From: Diospyros lotus
Lineage: Eukaryota; Streptophyta; Magnoliopsida; Ericales; Ebenaceae
Reading direction: 5' to 3'
NCBI RefSeq assembly: GCF_014633365.1
Contig: NC_068342.1
Span: 3,086,622-3,150,621, forward strand
Length of the DNA stretch: 64,000 bases
Below are positions 28,201-36,795 of the stretch, one piece after another. A program made the position numbers and the translations under genes. Each line of letters begins with the position of its first letter. Position 1 is the stretch's first letter. Under the pieces are notes generated by a model that saw only the letters and a program-made list of their open reading frames with translations, was not told the DNA's origin and made no database searches.

Positions 28201-31200
28201 TATATAACCATATAATATGATAAATAATCTATGAAACCATATGACAACCATTATGAAGGACTGAAGCTGTATCATACAGCGCAACAATATATATATTGGG
28301 AGGAATCTAAGACGCCCTTAGCTCTCCTCATATTTATGTAGTATTGAGTAGGTAAACTTGCCTTTATGTGTAAGGTTAGATGCATAAATGCACCATCAGC
28401 AAAAGATGATCCCCAGTTTTTATGATTTGAATTGAGGGTCAAACTCATGCCCTGATAACAAATGTCATCTTATATTTATTGAAGGTTTGGGTTGCCATTT
28501 ATTTTTGAACAGTGACTAGAAGCATACGAGACCATACACAGATGGATGCCAGTATATGATGCCCAAAGACAGACCTATCTTAGCAACTTTCCCATTGTTT
28601 TTAACTCGTATGACAAGAAGCACACAAGACCACATAAAACAGGATGACAGTCTGTTGTCAAAACTCCTTGTTTTTTCCACATTTTATGTTCTACTTAAGG
28701 GTTTCCTGAGTCAACAACAACAACAACATATCCAGCCTTTATCCCACTATGTGGGGTCGGCTACATGAATTCTAGACTTCCATGTATTTCTATCTTTTGT
28801 CATATCTTCATTGAGATCCATACACTTCATATCAAATTTTAATGTCTCCCTTAAAATCTTTTTAGGTCTGCCTCTACCTCTTTTTTTGATTAATTGTTCC
28901 ATTTCATCAACTCTCCTCACAAGAGCGTCTCTTGGTCTCCTTCTCACATGACCAAACCATCTTAGTCTAGTCTCTCTCATCTTCTCCTCTATTGGCACTA
29001 CTCCTATCTTATTACGAATAATTTCAAACTGGCTTTTATTCTATGCAGTATGTTTGTTCTCCTAAGAGGACGCTCTATTAAAGAAGCATTTGAAATTGGG
29101 AATGATATTGCATCGGCAGTAACTGCAGCTAATCCAAACCCAGTTACATTGAAGATGGAGAAGGTCTATCATCCTTGCTTCCTCCTTACAAAGAAGCGCT
29201 ATGTGGGTTATAGTTATGAGAACCCTGACCAAGTTAAACCTATATTTGATGCTAAAGGTATTGAGACAGTTCGCAGAGATACATGCCCAGCTGTAGCCAA
29301 GATAATGGAGCAATCTTTGAGGATTTTTTTTGAGCACAAGGATATCCACAAGGTAAATGTATACATCATCTTCTTGATGTGTGCAATGCTGCAATGGCAA
29401 GAAATAATATTTTGTTTCTGATAAGTAGGAAGTAATATGTTCATTGGGAATCCTTGACCAATTTACCAGCTGCTGCAGTTGGTGATGGTCCATGCTAAGA
29501 TCTTCCAGATGCTCCTGTCTATGGTTCTATTGTATGTTTTTCCTGCTATTGTGCTATTTGAGTCAAGTAATCTTTGGTGACCAATTTATTTTCAAGCATC
29601 AATAATGCTATCACTCAAAGTTGGAGCATAATTGAGGAAATGCCATCCTCCTAAAACTGGCAAGGTTGCAAATCAGTTCTTCAGTGCATATTTTTCACTT
29701 AGGGAATCATATTGAATATCAATAATGTTATCACTCTAGGTTGGAGCATGATTGAGGAAATACTATTATCCACTTAAAACTAGCAAGTTTGCAAATCTGT
29801 TATTTCATGTAATCCAGTGTTGCCATTCTGGGTGATGTGTTAGTGACTGTTACATCGTTGCTTGGAAATTTTAGCAACCAGTTGCTTTTAAGTGGGTCGG
29901 TAACTGTAGAACCTCTAAACTCAGTATAACGATTACAGTTGCACACTCATTCAATATTTCAACACCAGCTATTCCAGTGCTTGTTAATTAGATTTTGCAG
30001 TATTTATTAAACAATTCTCAAATCTACCAAGAATGAAGCCCACTATTTTATACATTAATGATTTACTTACAAATGATCATTTATTCTTCTAGGTTTGAAT
30101 CACTATTTGCTTTAAGAATTATCCCGGATAAAAGAGGATATGATGAGTTCACCACTTTGATCTTGATACTACTATGAAATTGTGTGGTTTTGCCCTTTCT
30201 AAATGCTAAGAAATGCTAGACTTCTATCATCTAGCTATAGTTCTATTATTATTGTTGTTATTCACTATGCTATATAATGCGCACAGGTTAAAGCATACTT
30301 GCTCCGTCAGTGGACACGGATTTTATCTGGCAGGGTTTCTCTTCAAGATTTTGTTTTTGCAAAGGAGGTCCGTTTAGGTGCCTACAGTTCAAGGACTTCT
30401 TCATCACTTCCACCTGCTGCAATTGTGGCAACTAAAGCAATGAGAGTTGATCCAAGGGCAGAGCCACGATATGCAGAACGAATACCATATGTTGTAGTCC
30501 ATGGGGAACCCGGGTCGCGTCTGGTTGATATGGTAGTGGATCCCCTGGATCTTCTGGCCATTAATTCCCCTTTCAGATTAAATGATACCTATTACATCAC
30601 TAAACAGATCATACCAGCTTTGCAGCGGGTATTTGGACTTGTTGGAGCTGACCTGAATCAATGGTTTTCAGATATGCCTCGCCCTGTTCGGGAATTTGTG
30701 GCTAAACGCCATTCTTTTCCTCCAAGTTCACATCGGACTAGAATAGATTATTACTATCTCTCAAAGCATTGTATCCTTTGTGGTGACTTGGTCCAGGGTG
30801 CTGCCCATTTATGTGGGAAATGTTCAAAAAACAAAGCAGCTTCTGTGACAGCTATTGTCGGAAGAACCTCAAAGTTGGAAAAGGAGATCCAACACCTCGC
30901 TGCTGTGAGTATCCCCATCATTTTCATTGACTACGTCAATATTTATCAAATACTTTTGCAGCCGTTTGTACTGGATGATCCTTCTATTTTGATGGTCTTG
31001 TAGAAAGTTGTAGCCTAATGTCCAAACCTGCTTGTGTAAGCTACTATTCTGTCTCTGCTTTATTTTAGAGTTCAATGTCCTGTTTATTGGCCTGCATTCT
31101 GTGTGTGTGTGTGTGTGTGTGTTTTGGCCCAGAGGTTGAAAATTTTAGTAACTATGTAGGTGTTTGGTGCTTCATTAGGCACCATTAGGTGCTTTCCTTG

Positions 31201-31592
31201 GTGTATTGAAGTCTTTGATGGATTGTGCGCTAAATCTAGAAACTGTAAAATTTGAACCATTACAGCGTGTTGAATTGACCAATTATCCTTGCTGTTGTTT
31301 GCTCTCTCTGTCTTTCTGTCAGGCATGTGTGTTATGAATACCTATGCTTGCGGTGATTTTTTTTTGGTTGGCTTTTCTGGGTTAGTATTTGATGGTCAAG
31401 ACTGAATTCTCTTGGCAGATTTGTCGGCATTGTGGAGGCGGGGACTGGCTTCTGGAGAGCGGTGTAAAATGCACATCGCTGGCATGCTCAGTTTTCTATG
31501 AGAGGCGGAAAGTTCAGAAAGAGCTGCAGTCTCTCTCCTCCATTGCAACAGATGCAGGCTTATACCCAAGATGCATGGTCGAGTGGTTTTGA
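7231..31592 (+). CDS. REV3: DNA polymerase zeta catalytic subunit REV3
   Basis: Twenty-four exons: 7231-7351, 7432-7514, 9324-9381, 10489-10538, 10650-10762, 11472-11514, 11962-12030, 13287-13439, 13549-13720, 13811-13902, 13981-14409, 15322-16408, 18277-18510, 18588-18644, 18719-19062, 20489-20628, 21117-21693, 22730-22876, 24330-24605, 25483-25590, 26405-26610, 29049-29352, 30287-30904, 31419-31592. They sum to 5655 nt (1884 aa) with phases closing, close to Arabidopsis REV3. It is a family B polymerase for translesion synthesis. Motif A is DFQSLYPS at 1352-1359, motif B has N1465/Y1468/G1469, and motif C is YGDTDS at 1515-1520. The exonuclease I site reads SIE at 1033-1035 instead of DIE, fitting the lack of proofreading. 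A REV7-binding-like [10 protein letters not shown] sits at 879-888. C-terminal Cys pairs are C1783/C1786/C1797/C1800 and C1829/C1832/C1845/C1850, the latter expected to hold an iron-sulfur cluster. Exon 12 has a weak donor (GTTTTT), so the 16408/18277 junction is the least certain. Confidence 0.95.
7515..9323 (+). other. REV3 intron 2, nothing recognised
   Basis: This 1809-bp intron contains short open frames (7959-8225, 8279-8596, 8930-9294) without domain motifs and a CT-rich stretch near 9040-9090. I see no identifiable element. The exon junctions on both sides are fixed by the continuous protein reading HIHR to ALPYLYIP. Confidence 0.5.
14410..15321 (+). other. REV3 intron 11, AT-rich
   Basis: A 912-bp AT-rich intron between the exon ending QSSDVK and the 1087-bp exon that starts VVDKEAMG. 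The open frame at 15005-15211 has no recognisable features. Confidence 0.5.
16943..17209 (+). repeat. 84-95 bp minisatellite, three units, REV3 intron 12
   Basis: Three diverged tandem units begin TCAGAATTAGAAACC or a close variant at 16943, 17030 and 17115. Each contains GAGACCTAATGGAAC or a close variant, followed by a GATCCATGA-like stretch. The units are about 87, 85 and 95 bp. They lie inside the long intron between exons 12 and 13. Confidence 0.8.
19063..20488 (+). other. REV3 intron 15, AT-rich
   Basis: A 1426-bp AT-rich intron following the exon that ends in the SIE residues. It contains A- and T-homopolymer runs and no recognisable gene or element. Confidence 0.5.
21835..21950 (+). 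mobile_element. Degenerate Au-type SINE in REV3 intron 17
   Basis: The stretch reads like the tRNA-related half of plant Au SINEs. A TGGTTGGTCCTTTGTGA-like segment is followed by a B-box-like AAGGTCAAGGGTTTGAG, then GTAGAAATAGCTTCTTTG and GAAGGGTAAG. The 3' end is decayed. The assignment rests on remembered Au-SINE layout, not on a search. Confidence 0.55.
22103..22134 (+). repeat. (CT)n tract in REV3 intron 17
   Basis: A CT microsatellite interrupted by one G lies in the intron before exon 18. It ends in a CTCAG that resembles an acceptor, but the protein continues only at 22730. Confidence 0.75.
24056..24074 (+). repeat. Poly-C run in REV3 intron 18
   Basis: Nineteen consecutive C residues lie in the intron before exon 19. 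The exact length is prone to sequencing or assembly error. Confidence 0.9.
27185..27425 (-). pseudogene. Ty1-copia RNase H relic in REV3 intron 21
   Basis: On the minus strand a frame reads through a degenerate copia RNase H segment. [21 protein letters not shown] stretch is followed by [17 protein letters not shown] and [11 protein letters not shown]. These match the well-known copia pattern of an AEYRA-type motif, then a CDNQ motif, then an FHERTKHI-type motif. The rest of the element is missing. This is an old fragment unrelated to the host protein. Confidence 0.75.
27553..27730 (+). mobile_element. Au-type SINE in REV3 intron 21
   Basis: This is a better-preserved copy of the Au-SINE layout. 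TTGCTCCTTTGTAACTAGAA is followed by the B-box-like CACAGGTTCAAGC, then GTGAAAACAGTCTCTTTG, a GGAAAGGTTGC segment and a CCCTCTCCC...GAGACCCTCATG 3' half. It lies in the same orientation as REV3. Confidence 0.6.
27932..28012 (-). mobile_element. Au-type SINE 3' fragment, inverted, REV3 intron 21
   Basis: The plus strand reads CCCCAGTGCATGAGGTCCCT, then GCTTTGTAAGGGTC and a GAGGCTTGTATCAG stretch. This corresponds to the reverse complement of the Au-SINE 3' half. The tRNA-like half is absent. It lies about 200 bp from the complete-looking copy and in the opposite orientation. Confidence 0.5.
28712..29034 (-). mobile_element. 5'-truncated LINE 3' end in REV3 intron 21
   Basis: The minus strand encodes the C-terminus of a plant non-LTR reverse transcriptase. 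[17 protein letters not shown] is followed by a GRGRPKK basic stretch and the terminal IHVADPT. It is followed by the usual CCGACCCCACATAGTGGGAT segment and a (TTG)n tail, seen as CAACAACAACAACAAC on the plus strand at 28713-28728. It is 5'-truncated at about 29034, only some 14 bp upstream of the REV3 exon 22 acceptor. Confidence 0.85.
31100..31122 (+). repeat. (TG)n microsatellite in REV3 intron 23
   Basis: About eleven TG units lie in the last REV3 intron. Confidence 0.9.
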
Positions 31593-32916
31593 GCTTTATC
31601 CGAACGCAAGTCGAGAAACAGGTATTTCTCCAAATATGCTTGATTTCTTCTGGAAACTGTGGTCTGTTGTTGTATTATTTTGCATAGGAGGGGGGACAGG
31701 TTAATTTGGAGGTTGTAAATATCAGTTACATAGTTATATTTACTGTTTAGGCTCCGAGCCTCCAATAAGCACACATTCTCTGAGAATGATTCTTGCAACC
31801 CTATCTTCTGAGGCTTAATTGACATGACATCAGTGTGCAACATTGTAACATAGATCTATGCTAGTGTCGGTTCACCTTTCTATAATATTGCAGCTCAAAA
31901 TTGTAATAACATAATAATAAAAGTATTGATTTAGTGCACGAGATGTTTGTAAGTGTTGGGGAAAAGTTCATTTTTTGTAATTTTATTTTTTTTTAGCAAA
32001 AAGATTTTTTATTTTCAATTTGGTGATCTCAATGCACGAGACTATACTAAAAATTTTTTATTATGAATTTTAAGAAATGTCATAAGTAAGGTATATTATT
32101 ATGATTTAAAAATTTTGTGATCTTTCATTCATTGAACGAACGAATTTGAAGAGATTTTTACTTAAGTATATAAAAATTATAGATGCTTTGTGAGAATCTA
32201 ATGACATGACTAACTTGATATAATTTTTGAAATTAGTGTAATTCTTAAAATACAAAATATATTCTTTATATTTGTTTTAAATTTTAGAAGGTATCTTTAC
32301 ATGATACATTTAAGTATAATTTAAATTTTTTCTTAAATATCTAGAAAATGTTAAAATAATTTATTGAAAAAGTTATATTTTAATCGTGTTTTTAGTTTTA
32401 AGTTAATTCTTTAACTTATTTTTAAATATTAATCACATATTTTTTTTTTATGATTAATAATGAATTTTTGTTTGCCCTGCCATTAAGGAGCTTAAACGAA
32501 AGAAAATTATATATATGCTTAGTCTATTTATTAATAGTAGACTAAGCTAATTATTTAGCTAATATATATATATATATATGCTTAGTCAATTTATTGATGA
32601 ATTTTTTCTTAAATAAATTATTTAAAACAGGGTAGAAAGTGAAGTTAGATATCTTACGTCACAATTATTATTTAACAATAAAGTTTATTACAATTATTAT
32701 TTAACATAAAAACAGAATCTATTGATGAGGAAAAAGGAAAATTAATTATTGAATAAAAAAAGTTCATTTTGGTATTAAAACTTGAAACCCTACTTGTATA
32801 CCCGTCGCTCTTTCCGAATACCGGACAAGAGGCGAACGGCGGACGCAACCGACCCGGAACTCTCCCGGCTTATAAAGCTTTCCCGGGGAACATTTTCCGG
32901 CGAACCAACACGGTCG
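31593..32916 (+). other. REV3 3' flank and PPR upstream region
   Basis: An AATAAA lies at 31917-31922, about 325 bp after the REV3 stop, and is a plausible poly(A) signal. From about 31960 to 32760 the sequence is strongly AT-rich with a (TA)n run near 32563-32578. Position 32782 begins an open frame in phase with the PPR gene, but its first ATG is at 32917. I see no gene in this stretch. Confidence 0.5.
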
Positions 32917-34539
32917 ATGAGCAAAGCCACGGCGTCGAAGTCCAAGCAAGCAACTCTCTCATTCCTCTTCCTCCGAATCGAATCGATTCACACATCACCG
33001 ACCCTCCGATGGAAGCCCCGGGACGAATACAAGATGACCCGCCCCGAATTGCTCGACCGGATCTGCCGTCTCCTCGTTCTCCGGCGTTTCAACGCCATTT
33101 CCTATCTCTCCTTCGACTTCTCCGACGACCTCGTCGACGCCGTCCTCCGGAAACTGCGGTTGAACCCTGACGCCTGTTTTGAGTTCTTTAAATTGGCTTG
33201 CAGGCAGCAAAAATACAGGCCCAACATCAAAGTCTACTGCAAAATTGTTCATATACTGTCCAGAGGACGAATGTTCGACCAAACGAGGACATACTTGTAC
33301 GAGCTTGTCGGATTTTGCCAGAATAAGAACGCTGGTTCCGTGATTTGGGATGAATTAGTAAGGGTTTACAGAGAATTCTCATTCTCGGGAACTGTTTTCG
33401 ATATGATTCTGAAGGCGTATGCTAAAAAGGGTTTGACGAAGAATGCCTTGTATGTGTTTGACAATATGGGCAAATGCGGTCGCGTGCCGAGCTTGCAGTC
33501 GTGTAATAGTTTGCTGAGTAGTTTGGTTAGAAATGGCGAATTACACAGTGTTTTTTGTGTGTATGATCAGATGATTAGAGTGGGGATTGTTCCTGATGTA
33601 TATACATGTACAATAATGGTGGATGCTTACTGTAAAGATGGTAGGCTTGGTAAAGCTAATGAATTATTGAACGAAATGAAGGATTTGGGCTTTGAACCAA
33701 ATGTGGTTACTTACCATTGCTTGATCAATGGATACATCAAGTTAGGGGATGTAAAAGGGGTTGAAGGAGTGGTGGAGTTGATGAATCAAAGAGGGATTCT
33801 AATCAATTCGGTTACATACACATTGTTGATTAAGATTTACTGTAAACTGTGTAAATTGGACAAAGCAGAGAGGGTGCTTCAGTCCATGAAGCAGATGTCA
33901 TCACTAATGGTGGATGAGCATGCTTACGGTGTTCTAATTGATGGGTACTGTCGAAATGGAAGAATGGGTGATGCCTTGAGAATTAAGGATGAGATGATGG
34001 GGTTAGGACTGAGCATGAATTTGGTTATTTGCAATTCCATGATCAATGGGTACTGCAAACTTGGTCGAGTTCATGAAGCAGAGGAACTGGTGACAAGTAT
34101 GTTCAGATGGAAGCTGAAGCCTGATTCTTATACCTATAATACTCTTCTAGATGGTTATTGTAGAAAGGGTGATACAACCGAGGCTTTCAACATATATGAC
34201 AAAATGCTAGAAGAATGTATTAAACCAACTGTTTTAACTTATAACACTCTCCTGATAGGGTTATTCCGAAAAGGTGCTTTTGACGATGCTTTGAATCTTT
34301 GGCAGTTGATGCTAGAAAGAGGGGTCATCCCAAATGAGGTTAGCTATGGCATTATACTTGATATGCTTTTTAAGATTGAGAATTTTGAAGCCGCGTTAGT
34401 GTTGTGGAAACATGCTTTAGCCAGAGGCTTTGCCACTAGGGTCACTTTCAATACAATGGTTAATGGACTCTTCAAGATGGGTAAAATGGTTGAAGCAGAG
34501 GAGGTTCTTCACAAGATGGAAGAGATGGGATTTTCTTGA
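32917..34539 (+). CDS. P-class PPR protein, At1g19290-like, C-terminally truncated
   Basis: An intronless frame of 540 aa. The start is the first ATG in frame. The N-terminus (MSKATASKSK...) is basic and Ser/Thr-rich and may be an organelle-targeting peptide. From about residue 159 to the end run roughly eleven 35-residue P-type pentatricopeptide repeats. Typical helix-A starts are TYNTLLDGYCRKG, ICNSMINGYCKLG and TFNTMVNGLFKMG. Such proteins bind organelle RNA one base per repeat. The best-remembered relative, Arabidopsis At1g19290, is about 900 aa. Here the frame ends with TGA at 34537-34539 at residues EEMGFS. The other frame continues as DGISYGALDGGHDKAKQM to a stop near 34592, so a small deletion probably caused the early stop. 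It may be a recent pseudogene or a shortened active gene. Confidence 0.8.
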   Translation: MSKATASKSKQATLSFLFLRIESIHTSPTLRWKPRDEYKMTRPELLDRICRLLVLRRFNAISYLSFDFSDDLVDAVLRKLRLNPDACFEFFKLACRQQKYRPNIKVYCKIVHILSRGRMFDQTRTYLYELVGFCQNKNAGSVIWDELVRVYREFSFSGTVFDMILKAYAKKGLTKNALYVFDNMGKCGRVPSLQSCNSLLSSLVRNGELHSVFCVYDQMIRVGIVPDVYTCTIMVDAYCKDGRLGKANELLNEMKDLGFEPNVVTYHCLINGYIKLGDVKGVEGVVELMNQRGILINSVTYTLLIKIYCKLCKLDKAERVLQSMKQMSSLMVDEHAYGVLIDGYCRNGRMGDALRIKDEMMGLGLSMNLVICNSMINGYCKLGRVHEAEELVTSMFRWKLKPDSYTYNTLLDGYCRKGDTTEAFNIYDKMLEECIKPTVLTYNTLLIGLFRKGAFDDALNLWQLMLERGVIPNEVSYGIILDMLFKIENFEAALVLWKHALARGFATRVTFNTMVNGLFKMGKMVEAEEVLHKMEEMGFS

Positions 34540-35275
34540 TGGCATATCATATGGGGCCTTAGATGGTGGACATGATAAAGCTAAGCAAATGTGAGTAGTT
34601 GGCTAATCTTTCCTCTAGGATCGTCCTTTCTGCCTTCTTAATTATATGGCATTCGTTGTTTGGTTGCATCCATGGATCTCACTCTCTCTCTCAGGTTGCG
34701 GTTTAGCCTACTGTAGGTTTTGAGTGAAAAATCCTCTTTCTCAACGAATTTGTTTTCCTAGGTTATCTAGAGAGAGATATTCATTTAGAAGACGACTGGC
34801 AAATAAACATTTTCCTAATCCTTGTTCAAGTTGTTGGATGAGAAGAAAGGTCTCGTGTCTGGTCGTGACCAAATCCTGAAGCAACTAGCAATGGTTTTGC
34901 ATGAAAGTGGCAATGACCTTAGGTGGTTTAGGTTGAATAGAAGTAAAGTTTTCTTGCTTATGTTTGTGTGATTGCCTAGTAATGTGCATGGGGAGAGAGA
35001 GAGAGGGGGGGGGGGGGGCAGTCCACCATTGGTAGTTCATTCTCTCAAAAAAAGAAACTACTTACAAATTAGGTACTAGAACCTGAAGCCAGTAGAATGC
35101 CACGTACTCTTAACTCAAAATATACAAGATCAGGAAATTAAGTATTACAGTATTGCCGTATTGGCAACATGCCAGTGTTTTCACATTAACACTTCTTCCC
35201 ACGTATGTGCTAGATTTAAGCCAACATGAATGGATTATGTTTAATACCTCTATCAAATTTTTCCTGATTGTTATT
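34540..35275 (+). other. Decayed PPR 3' remnant and spacer
   Basis: The first 50 bp still encode a PPR-like segment in a shifted frame (DGISYGAL, then DKAKQM). After that no PPR repeats are seen. A (GA)n tract runs into a G14 homopolymer at about 34993-35018. The rest shows nothing recognisable. Confidence 0.5.
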
Positions 35276-35905
35276 CACAGGTTAAATGTACTTGCTGTGT
35301 CACTGGACTTGGATCTTATGCAATAGGGCTTCTGTTCTGGATTTTGGTTTTTCAAGGAAGTTGCATAGCTTACCTATGGTGTACGGGCTCACCTGATTGA
35401 TTCCCACCCAGAGCATAACAAATAAAGTAATCTGAGCTGGCCCCAGGGAAGAACCCCATTATTGGGAACAAATCCCTGATGCTGTGGTTCATGGGGAACC
35501 TAGGCTGCATCAGGTTGATGATGGATTTGCTAGACCTAGCTATTAACTTCCATCTGTTTTGTTAATATGCATTAGATCCTTAATTGGATAATCCCATCTT
35601 TGCAGCTGGCTTTGGACCTGTTGGATTGGACCAGAGGTCAGGCAGGGCTAGCCCGGAACATGATGGCAGAACTGAGCACTGGTTTGGACTTGTTGGATTG
35701 GAACAGTGGTTTTCGGGAGTGCTAGCCTGGGACATGAGGGAGAAATATGCTTCAAAGCGTGTCCTGTGTTGTGAGTTCTTCCAGGATTGAATGTCCAAAC
35801 AATGAAGATGCCGTTGCAAAAGTTCTATTTGAAGCATCAGAAGTGGAAACAGAGATGCCACACCTTGCTAGAATGAGTACCATGAGATAATTTTCCTGAA
35901 TTACA
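35276..35905 (+). pseudogene. Degenerate copy of REV3 exon 23 with flanking intron
   Basis: The stretch aligns by eye with REV3 30282-30915. The acceptor CACAG and GTTAAA start are kept, then TACTTGCT, a GATTTTGGTTTTTCAAGGAA stretch, CATGGGGAACC and TTGATG..GGAT. The TTTGGACTTGTTGGA/TGGTTTTC and CACACCTTGCT segments follow in the same order as in REV3. Frameshifts and stops interrupt the frame throughout. Because the intron-exon border is included, it arose by DNA duplication and not by retroposition. A segment of about 60 bp is present twice inside it (35616-35672 and 35687-35748). It contributes no functional product that I can see. Confidence 0.8.
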
Positions 35906-36606
35906 GCTGAGCCCTAGGATTAACAGTTTATCTTTTGTAGTTCGCCCATTTATTGTGACCATCTTCTGCGTGTAATACTAATAGTTTTCATAACCTTTGC
36001 TTCTGATTGCAGAAGCTATGACTATGATCAGTTATCATACTCTCTCAGGATAGTTCTGTCTCTGAGATGTAAACGTTTTTGTAATGTAAAGTTGTAATAA
36101 AACAGTTTTCTGTCCTTTTAGGTATTTAGATGCGATGTCGCCTGACAATTCAAGTTCATCCATGAAATCTCCTGTTATGACTTGTCTACCTGATAATGTT
36201 GGAAGTTATTAATCATTCGGAGAGATTCCTGCACATTTGATATTGGAGTTTCATTTTCCTCCCAGTGCTCTATTTTGACTCAACCACACCCTGCTGGAAA
36301 TGCATTCATCCGATAGTGGACAGTGTCTGGATGTCTTCGAACTTAGAGCTTCGGTATTGGATTAATGGGCTATGTCGACAGCTGTGTATTGGGCTATTAG
36401 CAACTCTTTCTATGTGCTTTTATGTGTACATTGATGGCATAAATGATGTTTCATAGATTTCTCTGAAGCAGGAGATCCTTGACGAATCCCATTTCCCTCT
36501 GCTGCTGCTTGTAGCTGCTTTCTTCTGCTGGTTTCCTTTCCCAATTTTGAATCTGTACTATTGTTTCTAACTGCAGTTCCTCTTATTTATTTATAATGAA
36601 TGTGGG

Positions 36607-36638
<32 letters not shown>

Positions 36639-36693
36639 TGTTTCTTGTGTCCTCTCTGGATATTTATGTCCAGAATTTTTACAAGCGTGCAAA
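35906..36693 (+). other. Spacer between REV3 relic and LOX A
   Basis: The first part (to about 36000) may continue the REV3 relic into intron 23-like sequence. The remainder has no recognised gene; the frame at 36265-36456 lacks motifs. A (CT)n repeat of about 27 bp lies at 36606-36632. Confidence 0.45.
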
Positions 36694-36699
36694 TTTATT
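36694..36699 (-). terminator. Candidate poly(A) signal of LOX A
   Basis: An AATAAA on the minus strand lies about 97 bp beyond the LOX A stop codon. This is a typical position for a near-upstream polyadenylation element. Confidence 0.5.
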
Positions 36700-36795
36700 G
36701 AACAACAAACACCTTCACCATTGTTGTGAACTTGACTGAAGTACTAAATACTAAACAGCTGACCAAAATTGAACTGGATTTCCAAATGAAAGGTC

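Noticed and set aside
28713..28728. (CAA)n as an independent microsatellite
   Set aside because: It is the (TTG)n tail of the LINE fragment on the minus strand.
32782..32916. N-terminal extension of the PPR frame
   Set aside because: The frame is open but has no ATG before 32917, so translation is taken from there.
35580..35861. Open frames on both strands in the REV3 relic
   Set aside because: They arise by chance in decayed exon 23 sequence; the REV3-like frame itself is broken.
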